Below are positions 1 to 6,729 of a DNA stretch of 10,296 bases, piece after piece; positions within the stretch are counted from its first letter, which is position 1, and every line of letters begins with the position of its first letter. The stretch is taken from NCBI RefSeq assembly GCF_900766215.1, contig NZ_CAAFUQ010000072.1, positions 1 through 10,296 on the forward strand. The letters are read 5' to 3'. This stretch comes from an uncultured Finegoldia sp. Its GTDB lineage: Bacteria > Bacillota > Clostridia > Tissierellales > Peptoniphilaceae. Made by a program: the position numbers and the translations under genes. The notes under the pieces were generated by a model. It was not told the origin of the DNA, did not search any database, and was given only the letters and a program-made list of their open reading frames with translations.

Positions 1-1
1 A

Positions 2-82
2 GCAGATTCTGCGGATATCATTTTAGAACTAAGTGGTAAAAAGTTGAAAAAAGTAAATAAAATGAATTTGGAGGTTGAATAA
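2..82 (+). CDS. ABC transporter ATPase, C-terminal end (vex2-like, partial)
   Basis: Only the last 26 codons and the TAA stop are inside the window, reading on from before base 1 and ending ...NKMNLEVE. The stop overlaps the start of the permease by one base (TAATG), which signals translational coupling and a shared operon. The fragment is too short to show Walker or signature motifs, so identity comes from context: FtsX-type permeases of the Vex3 kind are normally preceded by their partner ATPase (Vex2). As the cytoplasmic ATPase it would power the adjacent permease. It could instead be another upstream protein, but the one-base overlap makes the ATPase the simplest reading. Confidence 0.55.
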   Translation, partial: ADSADIILELSGKKLKKVNKMNLEVE

Positions 83-1458
83 TGATAAAAAATGCATTTG
101 CTTATGTAACTAGAAAAAGTTTAAAATCATTAATTATCATATTAGTTATTTTATCTATGTCAACTTTAAGTCTCATTAGTTTATCTATTAAAGATGCTAC
201 GGACAGAGCTTCAAAAGAAACATTTGCTAATATAACAAATAGTTTTTCTATGGAGATAAATAGACAAGTAAATCCAGGAACACCTAGAGGTGGGGGAAAT
301 GTAAAAGGTGAAGATATTAAAAAGATATCTCAAACAGATAGTATAGACTCCTATGTAAAAAGAATAAACAGTGTTGCAGATTTAGTTGATTATGATATTA
401 TTGAAACTCAAGAGACTCTTGCGAATCAATCACCTGAAAGAGCAAAGAATTTTAAAAGAACAGTTATGTTAACTGGGGTTAACGACTCAACAAAAGAAAC
501 AAAATTTGTATCAGAAGCATATAAATTAGTAGAAGGAAAGCATTTAGAAAATGAAGATAAAAATAAAATCTTAATGCATAAAGATTTAGCTGAAAAAAAT
601 AACCTTAAAGTTGGAGATAAGATAAAAATAAAATCTAATTTATTTGATGCTGATAATGAGAAAGGTGCAGATGAAACAGTAGAAGTAGAAATTAAAGGTC
701 TATTCGATGGGCATAATAGCGGTGGAGTAAGTGCAGCACAAGAACTATACGAAAATACATTAATCACTGATGTTCATACAGCTGCTAAAGTTTATGGTAA
801 TACCGAAGATACAGCTGTATACCAAGATGCAACATTCTTTGTAAAAGGTGATAAGAATCTTGATAGTGTAATAAAAGATCTTGGGAAATTAGATATAAAT
901 TGGAGAGAATATAATTTGATTAAAAGTTCATCAAATTACCCTGCATTACAACAATCTATATCAGGTATTTACTCAATTTCAAATAAATTATTTTTTGGCT
1001 CATTAATATTTGCAGGAGTTGTAGTTTCATTATTATTATTCTTATGGATGAATGCTAGAAAGAAAGAAATAGCAGTATTACTATCATTAGGTATATCAAA
1101 ATTAGAAATTTTTGGTCAATTCCTAATTGAGATGGTATTTATATCAATCCCCGCATTCGTTGGTTCCTATTTCTTAGCTCAATATACAGCTGACAAGCTT
1201 GGGAATAATATATTGAATAAGGTTACTGGTGATATAGCTAAACAAATAGCTAAACAATCTGCATCTAGCCAATTAGGTGGTGGGGCAGAAGCTGAAGGAT
1301 TTAACAAGACATTATCAAGTTTAGATATCAATGTATTACCTAAATTCATGATTTATGTAGTTATATTTATGAGTTTAGTACTTCTTGTATCATTGATTAT
1401 TTCTTCATTCAATATATTAAGAAGGAATCCAAAAGAATTATTAATTGACAATAATTAA
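82..1458 (+). CDS. vex3: FtsX-family ABC transporter permease, Vex3-like
   Basis: This 458-residue membrane protein is the permease half of an ABC exporter. It has one transmembrane segment near residues 14-36, a long extracellular domain (about 40-295), and three more segments near 300-323, 343-368 and 421-446. That 1+3 layout with a large extracytoplasmic domain is the MacB/FtsX plan. The text KETFANITNSFSMEINRQVN near residue 45, the glycine-rich GGGAEAEGF stretch near 395 and the ending NPKELLIDNN closely resemble pneumococcal Vex3 as I remember it, which is of almost identical length. A GGAGG at 70-74 precedes the ATG by 7 bases and supports the start. The substrate of Vex123 is not securely known; a peptide has been proposed. 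The vncRS-like genes on the far side of the ISL3 element support the assignment. Confidence 0.85.
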   Translation: MIKNAFAYVTRKSLKSLIIILVILSMSTLSLISLSIKDATDRASKETFANITNSFSMEINRQVNPGTPRGGGNVKGEDIKKISQTDSIDSYVKRINSVADLVDYDIIETQETLANQSPERAKNFKRTVMLTGVNDSTKETKFVSEAYKLVEGKHLENEDKNKILMHKDLAEKNNLKVGDKIKIKSNLFDADNEKGADETVEVEIKGLFDGHNSGGVSAAQELYENTLITDVHTAAKVYGNTEDTAVYQDATFFVKGDKNLDSVIKDLGKLDINWREYNLIKSSSNYPALQQSISGIYSISNKLFFGSLIFAGVVVSLLLFLWMNARKKEIAVLLSLGISKLEIFGQFLIEMVFISIPAFVGSYFLAQYTADKLGNNILNKVTGDIAKQIAKQSASSQLGGGAEAEGFNKTLSSLDINVLPKFMIYVVIFMSLVLLVSLIISSFNILRRNPKELLIDNN

Positions 1459-1460
1459 AA

Positions 1461-1486
1461 TTTTCGGTGCTTTTTAGCACCAAAAA
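1461..1486 (+). terminator. Hairpin just downstream of vex3 (possible weak terminator)
   Basis: GGTGC (1466-1470) pairs with GCACC (1477-1481) around a 6-base loop, and flanking TTTT and AAAA can extend the stem across a bulged C. It begins 3 bases after the vex3 stop. No U-run follows on either strand, so a classical intrinsic terminator is uncertain. It may instead be an mRNA-stabilising hairpin at the operon end. Confidence 0.4.
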
Positions 1487-1503
1487 TGAGAGTGTAGTAT
1501 AAA

Positions 1504-1527
1504 GGCTCTTTGTCAAATGATGTTGGT
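1504..1527 (+). repeat. ISL3 left terminal inverted repeat
   Basis: It begins GGCTCTTTGTC and contains TGATGTTGGT. It pairs with the reverse complement of 2941-2964 at 16 of 24 positions, the outer six bases and the inner TGTTGGT being identical. Confidence 0.75.
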
Positions 1528-1552
1528 AAAGAGAAATCTTAGAATAATTTGG

Positions 1553-1588
1553 ACAGAACAGAAAGAAGAAACCCTCTTCCTGTTCTGT
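1553..1588 (-). terminator. Hairpin after the ISL3 transposase stop
   Basis: ACAGAACAG (1553-1561) and CTGTTCTGT (1580-1588) are perfect 9-bp arms, and inner GAAG/CTTC pairing is also possible. It lies directly downstream of the minus-strand transposase stop at 1589-1591, so it probably ends or protects that transcript. There is no good T-run after it on the minus strand. Confidence 0.45.
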
Positions 1589-2741
1589 TTATTTGGTTAA
1601 AAATGTTTTGCCATGACGAATCATGATCCGTAGTTTGAAATTGTAAAAGCTGCGAAAGCCGTACGCATTGCGTTTTAATACTTTGATGTGGTTGTTTAAA
1701 CATTCCAATGGTCCATTTGAATAGCTGTAGTGAAGCGCATTTTGGATCTGTGGCAGAAACTTTTTAAACGTTCGTAAAGTGGTTGTATAGGTTTCAGGAA
1801 GACCGCTGACTTCTCTGTTTAAACAGTCCTCAAATAATGACTGATCTCTTTTCTTTACCGCATAAAGAATGTCTTGGTATAACTGATAGCCTTGGCGCAG
1901 GTTGGGACAAGCAGATAACAGTCGATCGACAATCTCACTTTCAGTCAAATAATCTTTAAAACTGGCACGCCAAACCCTTTTTTCGTAGTTTAACTTTGCT
2001 TCTTCTTTTTGTAGGAGTTTCCAATAGCGTTTCAATTTTTTCCCTAACCCTCGTTGAGAGTGGGAAGTTCCTTTAAGCCGTGCCGTGGTTTCTTTCACTC
2101 GATGATTCAAGAAGGTTCTGCCAATATGTTGGACGATGTGGAAACGGTCGATGATCAACTGAGCATTCGGGAAAAGCTTTTTCACCAATGAAACATAAGG
2201 CGCATACATATCAATAACAATCCATTGAACGGCTTCACGAGTCGCTAATGAAAACCGAGAAAATAGTGTTCTAAATAAGGCAAGCGTCGATTTTCGACAA
2301 TATCCAATAATGCATGGCTTTGTCCGTCCATCATGATAAAACTCATTGCACTGGTCACATGTCGAACCGATTTGAATTCATCAAAGCATAAGACCTTTGG
2401 CAAAGTCTGTTTGAAAGGATTCAATGGGCGGTAAAATCTCTTCATGACACGATAGACCGAAGAAGTGGAGATATTTTTCTGACGGGCGATTTCCGTCATG
2501 GAAGTATTCTCTTTTAAGCGAGCAATAACAGACCAACGAACTTTTTGACTAATGAAACAGTATTTTTCAGCGACAGAGGTATCCGCTACGAATGTTCTTT
2601 GGCAAGACTTACATTTAAATCGTTGTTTCTTCAACTCCAGATAAGTGCGATACTCATATATTCTTTTTCAATCAGCCAATCTTCATCAAAAAATAAATGT
2701 TTATCTGTTAATCCGAGTAATTTTCTAGTATGATTATCCAT
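1589..2741 (-). pseudogene. ISL3-family transposase, broken by a deletion and a frameshift
   Basis: Three pieces in different frames make one transposase. Piece 1 (2741-2631) starts at an ATG 7 bases after AAAGGAG and reads MDNHTRKLLGLTDKHLFFDEDW...EKEY, then runs out of frame to a TGA. Piece 2 picks up as EYRTYLELKKQRFKCKSCQRTF, so near 2650-2660 a deletion has joined residue ~28 to a point well into the N-terminal zinc-finger region. From memory of the family, roughly 45 residues including the first cysteine pair are missing; CKSC remains. Piece 2 contains CFDEFKS. It ends at 2245 because one base is missing in an A-run near 2260-2263; restoring it links YF to SRFSLATREAVQWIVIDMYAP. Piece 3 holds ATREAVQWIVID, FHIVQHIGR and NGPLECLNNHIK, carrying later acidic catalytic residues. 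No functional protein is expected. Confidence 0.9.
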
Positions 2742-2803
2742 AGAGCGACTCCTTTGGTCGACTAAATTTTACCAAAAGTGAGTCTCTTTTTGAGTTGAAA
2801 CGA

Positions 2804-2964
2804 AGAAAAAGTGTTGTTGGAAAATCGCCTTCGATTTTCCAACAACACAAAATATTATAGAACCCTTTATTCTAAAGGATTTCAAGGTGTCTGTTTGCAT
2901 TTATTAAAAAAAAGAAAAAGTATTGGCAACAGAAGGCGTCACCAACACTAGATATTATAGAGCC
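2804..2964 (+). repeat. Tandem duplication of the ISL3 right end, 100-bp offset
   Basis: Two related segments lie in direct orientation. The first, 2804-2864, runs from GAAAAAGTGTTG through AATATTATAGAACC. The second, 2912-2964, runs from GAAAAAGTATTGG through ACTAGATATTATAGAGCC. Both contain a hairpin whose right arm is a CCAAC(A)AC word, followed by ATATTATAGARCC. The outer copy matches the left terminal repeat better (GAGCC rather than GAACC). The stretch between them (2865-2911) shows no gene. Either a second copy once inserted next to the first, or this lineage carries a doubled end. Confidence 0.6.
2811..2848 (+). repeat. Perfect 17-bp inverted repeat with 4-base loop
   Basis: GTGTTGTTGGAAAATCG (2811-2827) is the exact reverse complement of 2832-2848, with loop CCTT. 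It is the subterminal hairpin of the inner ISL3 right end. It would form a very stable stem in RNA read in either direction, which could block read-through between the transposase promoter region and the downstream vncR. It is followed by AAAATATT rather than a T-run, so an intrinsic terminator is only possible, not shown. Confidence 0.7.
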
Positions 2965-2990
2965 ATAATATGCTGTATAATATCTAGTGT
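2945..2990 (+). repeat. 15-bp inverted repeat straddling the ISL3 right boundary
   Basis: ACACTAGATATTATA (2945-2959, inside the IS) is the exact reverse complement of 2976-2990, which lies outside it, with a 16-base loop containing the terminal GAGCC. Outside the IS, GCTGTATAATATCTAGTGT nearly copies the inverted right end (GCTCTATAATATCTAGTGT). It is therefore probably a remnant of a second ISL3 end in opposite orientation rather than ordinary host sequence. Confidence 0.7.
2976..2981 (+). promoter_or_regulatory. Candidate -10 box for vncRS
   Basis: A perfect TATAAT lies 31 bases before the GGAGG-type site of the vncR-like gene, placing a start near 2988. The hexamer 17 bases upstream (TATTAT, 2953-2958) is a poor -35, and no better one is seen at 16-18 bases. 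The -10 lies within the inverted repeat at the ISL3 boundary, so a promoter here would be IS-derived or hybrid. This is sequence-based inference only. Confidence 0.4.
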
Positions 2991-3001
2991 ATAGGCTTAA
3001 G

Positions 3002-3007
3002 TGGAGG
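3002..3007 (+). promoter_or_regulatory. Ribosome binding site fixing the vncR start
   Basis: TGGAGG ends 5 bases before the ATG at 3013. A GTG at 3001 is in frame, but it overlaps this site and would add MEVY before the conserved MKIL beginning, so 3013 is the start. Confidence 0.85.
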
Positions 3008-3012
3008 TATAT

Positions 3013-3666
3013 ATGAAAATATTAACTGTTGAAGATGATAATATGATAAGAGAGGGAATAAGTGAATATCTTTCAGAATTTGGATATACTGTTATTCAAG
3101 CTAAAGATGGAAGAGAAGCCTTGTCAAAATTTAATAGCGATATAAATTTGGTTATCTTAGACATTCAGATACCTTTTATAAATGGTTTAGAAGTGTTGAA
3201 AGAAATTAGAAAGAAAAGCAATTTACCAATTCTAATCTTGACTGCATTTAGTGATGAAGAATATAAAATTGATGCATTTACTAATTTAGTAGACGGATAT
3301 GTAGAAAAGCCATTTTCATTGCCGGTCTTAAAAGCTAGAATAGATTCTTTAATTAAGAAGAATTATGGACATTTAGAGAAGTTTGAATATAAGGATCTAT
3401 CGGTTAATTTTAATAGCTATACAGCTAAAATAAATGGTGAAGAAATAGATGTAAATGCAAAAGAACTAGAAGTATTAAAATGTTTATTGGATAATAATGG
3501 ACAAGTGTTAACAAGAATGCAAATTATTGATTATGTATGGAAAGATAGCGAAGAAACTCCTTATGATCGAGTAATAGATGTATATATAAAAGAACTTAGA
3601 AAAAAATTACAATTAGACTGTATAACTACTATAAGAAATGTAGGATATAAATTGGAGAGAAAATGA
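3013..3666 (+). CDS. vncR: OmpR/PhoB-type response regulator, VncR-like
   Basis: This 217-residue cytoplasmic regulator has a receiver domain at residues 1-115 with the acidic pair D8-D9, phospho-acceptor D50 in LVILDIQ, T77 in LILTAF and K99 in VEKPF. A winged-helix DNA-binding domain at about 125-215 ends DVYIKELRKK...TTIRNVGYKLERK. Length and sequence, including the C-terminal NVGYKLERK, match pneumococcal VncR as I recall it. It overlaps the kinase gene by 4 bp (ATGA), so the two are co-translated. In pneumococcus the gene follows vex3; here the ISL3 element lies in that gap, so transcription must start within or after the IS or read through it. The target genes cannot be told from the sequence; the vex genes are a natural guess. 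Confidence 0.88.
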   Translation: MKILTVEDDNMIREGISEYLSEFGYTVIQAKDGREALSKFNSDINLVILDIQIPFINGLEVLKEIRKKSNLPILILTAFSDEEYKIDAFTNLVDGYVEKPFSLPVLKARIDSLIKKNYGHLEKFEYKDLSVNFNSYTAKINGEEIDVNAKELEVLKCLLDNNGQVLTRMQIIDYVWKDSEETPYDRVIDVYIKELRKKLQLDCITTIRNVGYKLERK

Positions 3667-4982
3667 AAAAATTAAAGATATTTCCAAAAATGTTCATACA
3701 AATATTTTCTGTTCTTGGAATAATAATTATATTAGTTCATTCATTAGTTTTTTTTATCTTTCCTAAAACATATTTGGAGACGAGAAAAGAAAAGATTCAT
3801 AATATGGCAAATGAAATTTCTAGTAATATGAATGGAAAAGAAATAAAATATATAGAACAAACTTTGGAGTTTTATTCCAAGAGTAGTGAAATAAAAGTAT
3901 TCATAAAAGAAAAAAATAATAAGAATGAAATACAAATAAAAGATAATATAAATGTTAATTTAGAAAGTGATAGTAATTCTTTGATAATTGAAGAAAGAGA
4001 AATAAAGCTTAATGATGGTAAAAAAACAAATCTACAATTTGTTTCTACAGCTGATATGCAAAAAGATGCGAAAGATTTAAGCCTTAAATTTTTACCATAT
4101 TCTTTATTAATATCAATTTTATTTTCTGCTATTATTTCTTTAATTTATGCAAAATCAATAAAAAATAATATACAAGAAATAAAAATTGTTACTGATAAAA
4201 TGATGAAACTTGATAAAAAAATGAGTTTAAAAGTTAGCTCTAATGATGAAGTTGGAGAATTAAAACAACAAATTAATGACTTGTATTCTACTTTATTAAG
4301 AACAATTGACGATTTGGAATTTAAAAATAAAGAAATTTTAAAATTAGAAAAGTTAAAATATGACTTTTTTAAAGGTGCATCCCATGAACTTAAAACCCCT
4401 CTTGCTAGTCTTAAAATAATACTGGAAAACATGAAATACAATATTGGAAAATATAAAGAAAGAGATATTTATATTAATGAATGTATTGAAATCGTTGATA
4501 GTTTAACAAAAAATATTTCTCAAATATTATCAGTTCATTCTATAGAAAATTTGAATAATGATGAAGAATATTTGAAAATAAATGATACATTAGAAGACAT
4601 ATTAAAAAAGTATGAAATATTAGCAAATCAAAAGAAAATAACTGTCAATAATTATATATTAGACGAGAATGTTTATATAGGAAAAACAGCTTTAAAGATT
4701 ATTCTATCTAATTTGATTAGTAATGCGGTAAAATATACTGATGTAAATGGGGTAATTAATATTGGGATAGTTAATGATTGGTTATATATAGAGAATTCAT
4801 ACGGTAACAATAAAATTTCGAATATGGATAAAATATTTGATGTTAAATTTGATTTAAATAAGGAAAATAGTAATGGATTAGGTTTATATATTGTAAGTAA
4901 TATTCTGAATAATTACAATATAAAATATAAAGTATTGCAGGATGAAGAATTTTTTATCTTTAAAATAAAAATATTTTCTTAA
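3663..4982 (+). CDS. vncS: Sensor histidine kinase, VncS-like
   Basis: This 439-residue membrane kinase would phosphorylate the adjacent regulator. Transmembrane segments lie near residues 10-33 and 143-163, enclosing an extracytoplasmic sensor region of about 110 residues. A HAMP-like linker follows to about 215, then the dimerisation domain with phospho-acceptor H241 in GASHELKTPLASLK, and a HATPase domain with the N box NLISNAVKY (N354) and G2 box GLGLYIV (405-411). The usual DxGxG G1 box is absent; the position reads LYIENSYG. Pneumococcal VncS, as I remember it, has a similar LFIENSC there, so this is a subgroup trait rather than damage. The sensor segment FIFPKTYLETRKEKI and LIIEEREIK also resemble VncS. 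The signal is unknown; vancomycin/Pep27 sensing has been proposed in pneumococcus and disputed. Confidence 0.88.
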   Translation: MKKLKIFPKMFIQIFSVLGIIIILVHSLVFFIFPKTYLETRKEKIHNMANEISSNMNGKEIKYIEQTLEFYSKSSEIKVFIKEKNNKNEIQIKDNINVNLESDSNSLIIEEREIKLNDGKKTNLQFVSTADMQKDAKDLSLKFLPYSLLISILFSAIISLIYAKSIKNNIQEIKIVTDKMMKLDKKMSLKVSSNDEVGELKQQINDLYSTLLRTIDDLEFKNKEILKLEKLKYDFFKGASHELKTPLASLKIILENMKYNIGKYKERDIYINECIEIVDSLTKNISQILSVHSIENLNNDEEYLKINDTLEDILKKYEILANQKKITVNNYILDENVYIGKTALKIILSNLISNAVKYTDVNGVINIGIVNDWLYIENSYGNNKISNMDKIFDVKFDLNKENSNGLGLYIVSNILNNYNIKYKVLQDEEFFIFKIKIFS

Positions 4983-5255
4983 TTAAGATATAATTTTGCA
5001 ATAGTTATTGAAAAATAGAGACTTATTATTAGCCATGGAAGTAAAGACTTTTTTCTTATTGAAAGTGAACAGAAAATAATTGATACAAGAAATCAGGATT
5101 TGAACACGCTAATAAAAATATTGTTAGTAAAACTATACGAGGTAGTCTTTTCGGATGCAGAGATTGTTTAAATATTTGATAGAATAGAAACTTAAAAAGT
5201 TTAATAAAACTCAATTATATAAGTAGTAGATGAATATGATGGTTATTTAGATTAT
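4983..5255 (+). other. Gene-poor stretch between vncS and the IS256 element
   Basis: With the IS256 left end this leaves 324 bases without an intact gene. It holds one unrecognised coding remnant (5019-5171) and, further on, a short open stretch reading VVDEYDGYLDYG (from about 5227) that runs into the IS256 left end. I see no terminator hairpin behind vncS, no tRNA and no repeat. It looks like decaying coding DNA. Confidence 0.5.
5019..5171 (+). pseudogene. Unrecognised gene remnant (about 50 codons)
   Basis: One frame is open for 50 codons between a TAG (5016-5018) and a TAA (5169-5171). It reads RLIISHGSKDFFLIESEQKI, then IDTRNQDLNTLIKILLVKLY and a tail ending SDAEIV. The composition, with acidic and amphipathic stretches, looks like true protein sequence, but there is no in-frame ATG and no ribosome binding site. 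It is therefore probably the inside or end of a gene whose start is lost. I do not recognise the family. It could also be a chance open frame, since AT-rich DNA rarely but sometimes stays open this long. Confidence 0.35.
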
Positions 5256-5281
5256 GGTAGCGTCAAGAATTATGTGTAAAT
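5256..5281 (+). repeat. IS256-element left terminal inverted repeat
   Basis: It starts GGTAGCGTCAAG and ends TGTGTAAAT. It matches the reverse complement of 6555-6580 at 21 of 26 bases. Confidence 0.8.
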
Positions 5282-5306
5282 GGAAAATCCATTCTGTTAA
5301 TTACAG

Positions 5307-6476
5307 TTAAATCATCGACTCTAATGTATCCTGAATTTCTTTAAATCCCTTGTGAATTCTACCTAAAAATTTTTGGTTATATTGATTAAATTGAGAAATG
5401 AAGAATCTCTCTAGAGATTCTTCATTAGGGAATTGTTCTTTTCTTCGAGTATATCGTTTTAGCTGCTTATTAAAGCCTTCAATCAGGTTCGTCGAATAAA
5501 TTGTTCGTCTGATGGCGTGAGGGAAATTATAAAAGGTTAATAGGGCAGGATTCAAGAGTAAATTGACGACTCTTGGATACTGCTTTTTCCATTTCCTAAT
5601 CATAAAGTCGATGTGATCCAATGCCTCTTCTTTTGAATTCGCTTGGTAAACCAATTTGAAATCCTCACAAATTTCTTTTCGATCTCGAACACGAACTTTA
5701 TGAGCGATATTTCTAGATACATGCACACAACATTGTTGAAATTGGGCATTCGGATACACACTATGGATACTTTCTTCAATACCGCTTAATCCGTCTGTCA
5801 CTACTAATAAAACTTCTTCTAACCCACGTTTTCTAAGATCTTGAAGAACTTCTTTCCAAATATAAGCAGACTCAGTTGGGGCAATAGTAAACCCAAGAAC
5901 TTCTTTGGTTCCATCCAAACGAATACCAATCGTAATATACACTGCTTCCTTCGAAACAGTCTGTCGCTTCACAGGGATATGCGTCGCATCCATAAATATA
6001 ACGGAATAATTGGCTTCTAACGTTCTTTCTTTAAAAGCTAAAACATCTTCAGCCACCAATTTACTCATGTTGGAGATTGTTTGTGGCGTATAGTGGTGAC
6101 CATACATTTTTTCAATTAATTTGGAGATTTCAGCCATAGTAATGCCTTTTTGAAATAATTGGATAATGGTCGTTTCTAATGAATCATTGGTTCGCTTATA
6201 TGCTGGTAGTGTTTGTTGAGAAAGTTCGCCATTCCGATCTCTAGGAATAGTTAAATTCAACTCGCCATATTCTGTTTTAAATGTACGTGAATAATTCCCG
6301 TTACGGGAATTTCCTGAATTGAATCCATTTCAATCATATTTTTCGTAATCTAAAAAAGCAGTTAGCTCTGCTTGTAGAAGTGAATTAATCGCTCGCTCTA
6401 AATGATCCTGAAATAATTCATCTAAATCCCCTTTATTGAGTAGTGTTTGCATAATTTCTATAGTAAATTTAGTCAT
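5307..6476 (-). pseudogene. IS256-family (mutator-type) transposase with one internal stop
   Basis: Read through, this is a 389-codon frame, the family's usual length, starting at the ATG 6476-6474 with AGGAGG 8 bases upstream. The first 48 codons (MTKFTIEIMQTLLNKGDLDE... to LDYEKYD) end at a TGA (6332-6330). The frame then continues without a shift as NGFNSGNSRNGNYSRTFKTE into the remaining transposase. DDE residues are visible in the full frame: D163 in FMDATH, D228 in VVTDG and E333 in NLIEGFN, along with the C..H region QQCCVHVSRN. Only one base change from an intact gene is apparent. Downstream starts exist (the TTG at 6260 gives 317 residues), but they would lack the N-terminal DNA-binding part. 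UGA recoding is unlikely because vncR ends with TGA normally. Confidence 0.88.
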
Positions 6477-6554
6477 GAGAAAGTCCTCCTATAAAATTTC
6501 TGTGTGGTAACTTTAATTTTACAGAATGGACTTTTTTTTCTACCCTAAATTTCT

Positions 6555-6580
6555 ATTTACACAAAATATTTTACGCTATC
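6555..6580 (-). repeat. IS256-element right terminal inverted repeat
   Basis: On the minus strand it reads GATAGCGT...TGTGTAAAT. It is the partner of 5256-5281, with five mismatches. Confidence 0.8.
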
Positions 6581-6716
6581 TTTTATTTTAAAATATGGGA
6601 TATTATGATAAAATTAACTATGGATGATATTTGAAAAAACCATACTGTATGTTTGATTTAATTTTTATTTTTAAGCTCATATCGTAAGAATGGGACTTGT
6701 AGTCTCACTTCTTTAT

Positions 6717-6725
6717 GGAGGTGAT
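6717..6725 (+). promoter_or_regulatory. Strong ribosome binding site fixing the panG start
   Basis: GGAGGTGAT is a near-perfect anti-16S match ending 4 bases before the ATG at 6730. The upstream in-frame ATG at 6715 overlaps this site and would add MEVII before the conserved MNVGFIGAGKVG, so 6730 is the start. The 134 bases between the IS256 end and this site hold no convincing promoter; TTGAAA at 6631 lacks a good -10. Confidence 0.88.
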
Positions 6726-6729
6726 AATT

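Larger units (their letters stand above)
1504..2964 (-). mobile_element. ISL3-family insertion sequence, defective, with rearranged right end
   Basis: The element carries a minus-strand ISL3-type transposase pseudogene bounded by imperfect terminal inverted repeats. The left end GGCTCTTTGTC... at 1504 matches the reverse complement of the right end (...TATAGAGCC ending at 2964) at 16 of 24 positions, with the outer GGCTCT and the inner TGTTGGT both perfect. The 8 bp outside each end (AGTATAAA on the left, ATAATATG on the right) do not match, so no target duplication is visible. A second right-end-like sequence stops at 2864, exactly 100 bp inside. The element separates the vex3-like permease from the vncRS-like pair. 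Because the transposase is broken, movement would need transposase supplied in trans. Confidence 0.85.
5256..6580 (-). mobile_element. IS256-family insertion sequence, full length, transposase stopped by one TGA
   Basis: The 1325-bp element has the normal size for the family. The terminal inverted repeats 5256-5281 and 6555-6580 match at 21 of 26 positions and share TAGCGT and TGTGTAAAT. A second, subterminal inverted pair, TCCATTCTGT at 5288-5297 and its complement at 6521-6530, lies further in. The minus-strand transposase fills the inside. The flanking 8 bp (TAGATTAT on the left, TTTTATTT on the right) are not identical, so no target duplication is visible. It separates the vncRS block from the pantothenate operon. 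Confidence 0.88.

Noticed and set aside
426..767. Minus-strand open frame of 113 codons inside the vex3-like gene
   Set aside because: It is an antisense shadow of a well-conserved permease; it has no ribosome binding site and a low-complexity Ser/Leu-rich product.
6330..6332. UGA read as an amino acid (alternative code)
   Set aside because: The vncR-like gene ends in TGA inside the ATGA overlap with the kinase gene, so UGA is a normal stop here; a nonsense mutation in the transposase is simpler.
6694..6704. Small GACT-TGT-AGTC hairpin in front of panG as a riboswitch or attenuator
   Set aside because: A 4-bp stem alone is too small, with no conserved aptamer-like sequence around it.
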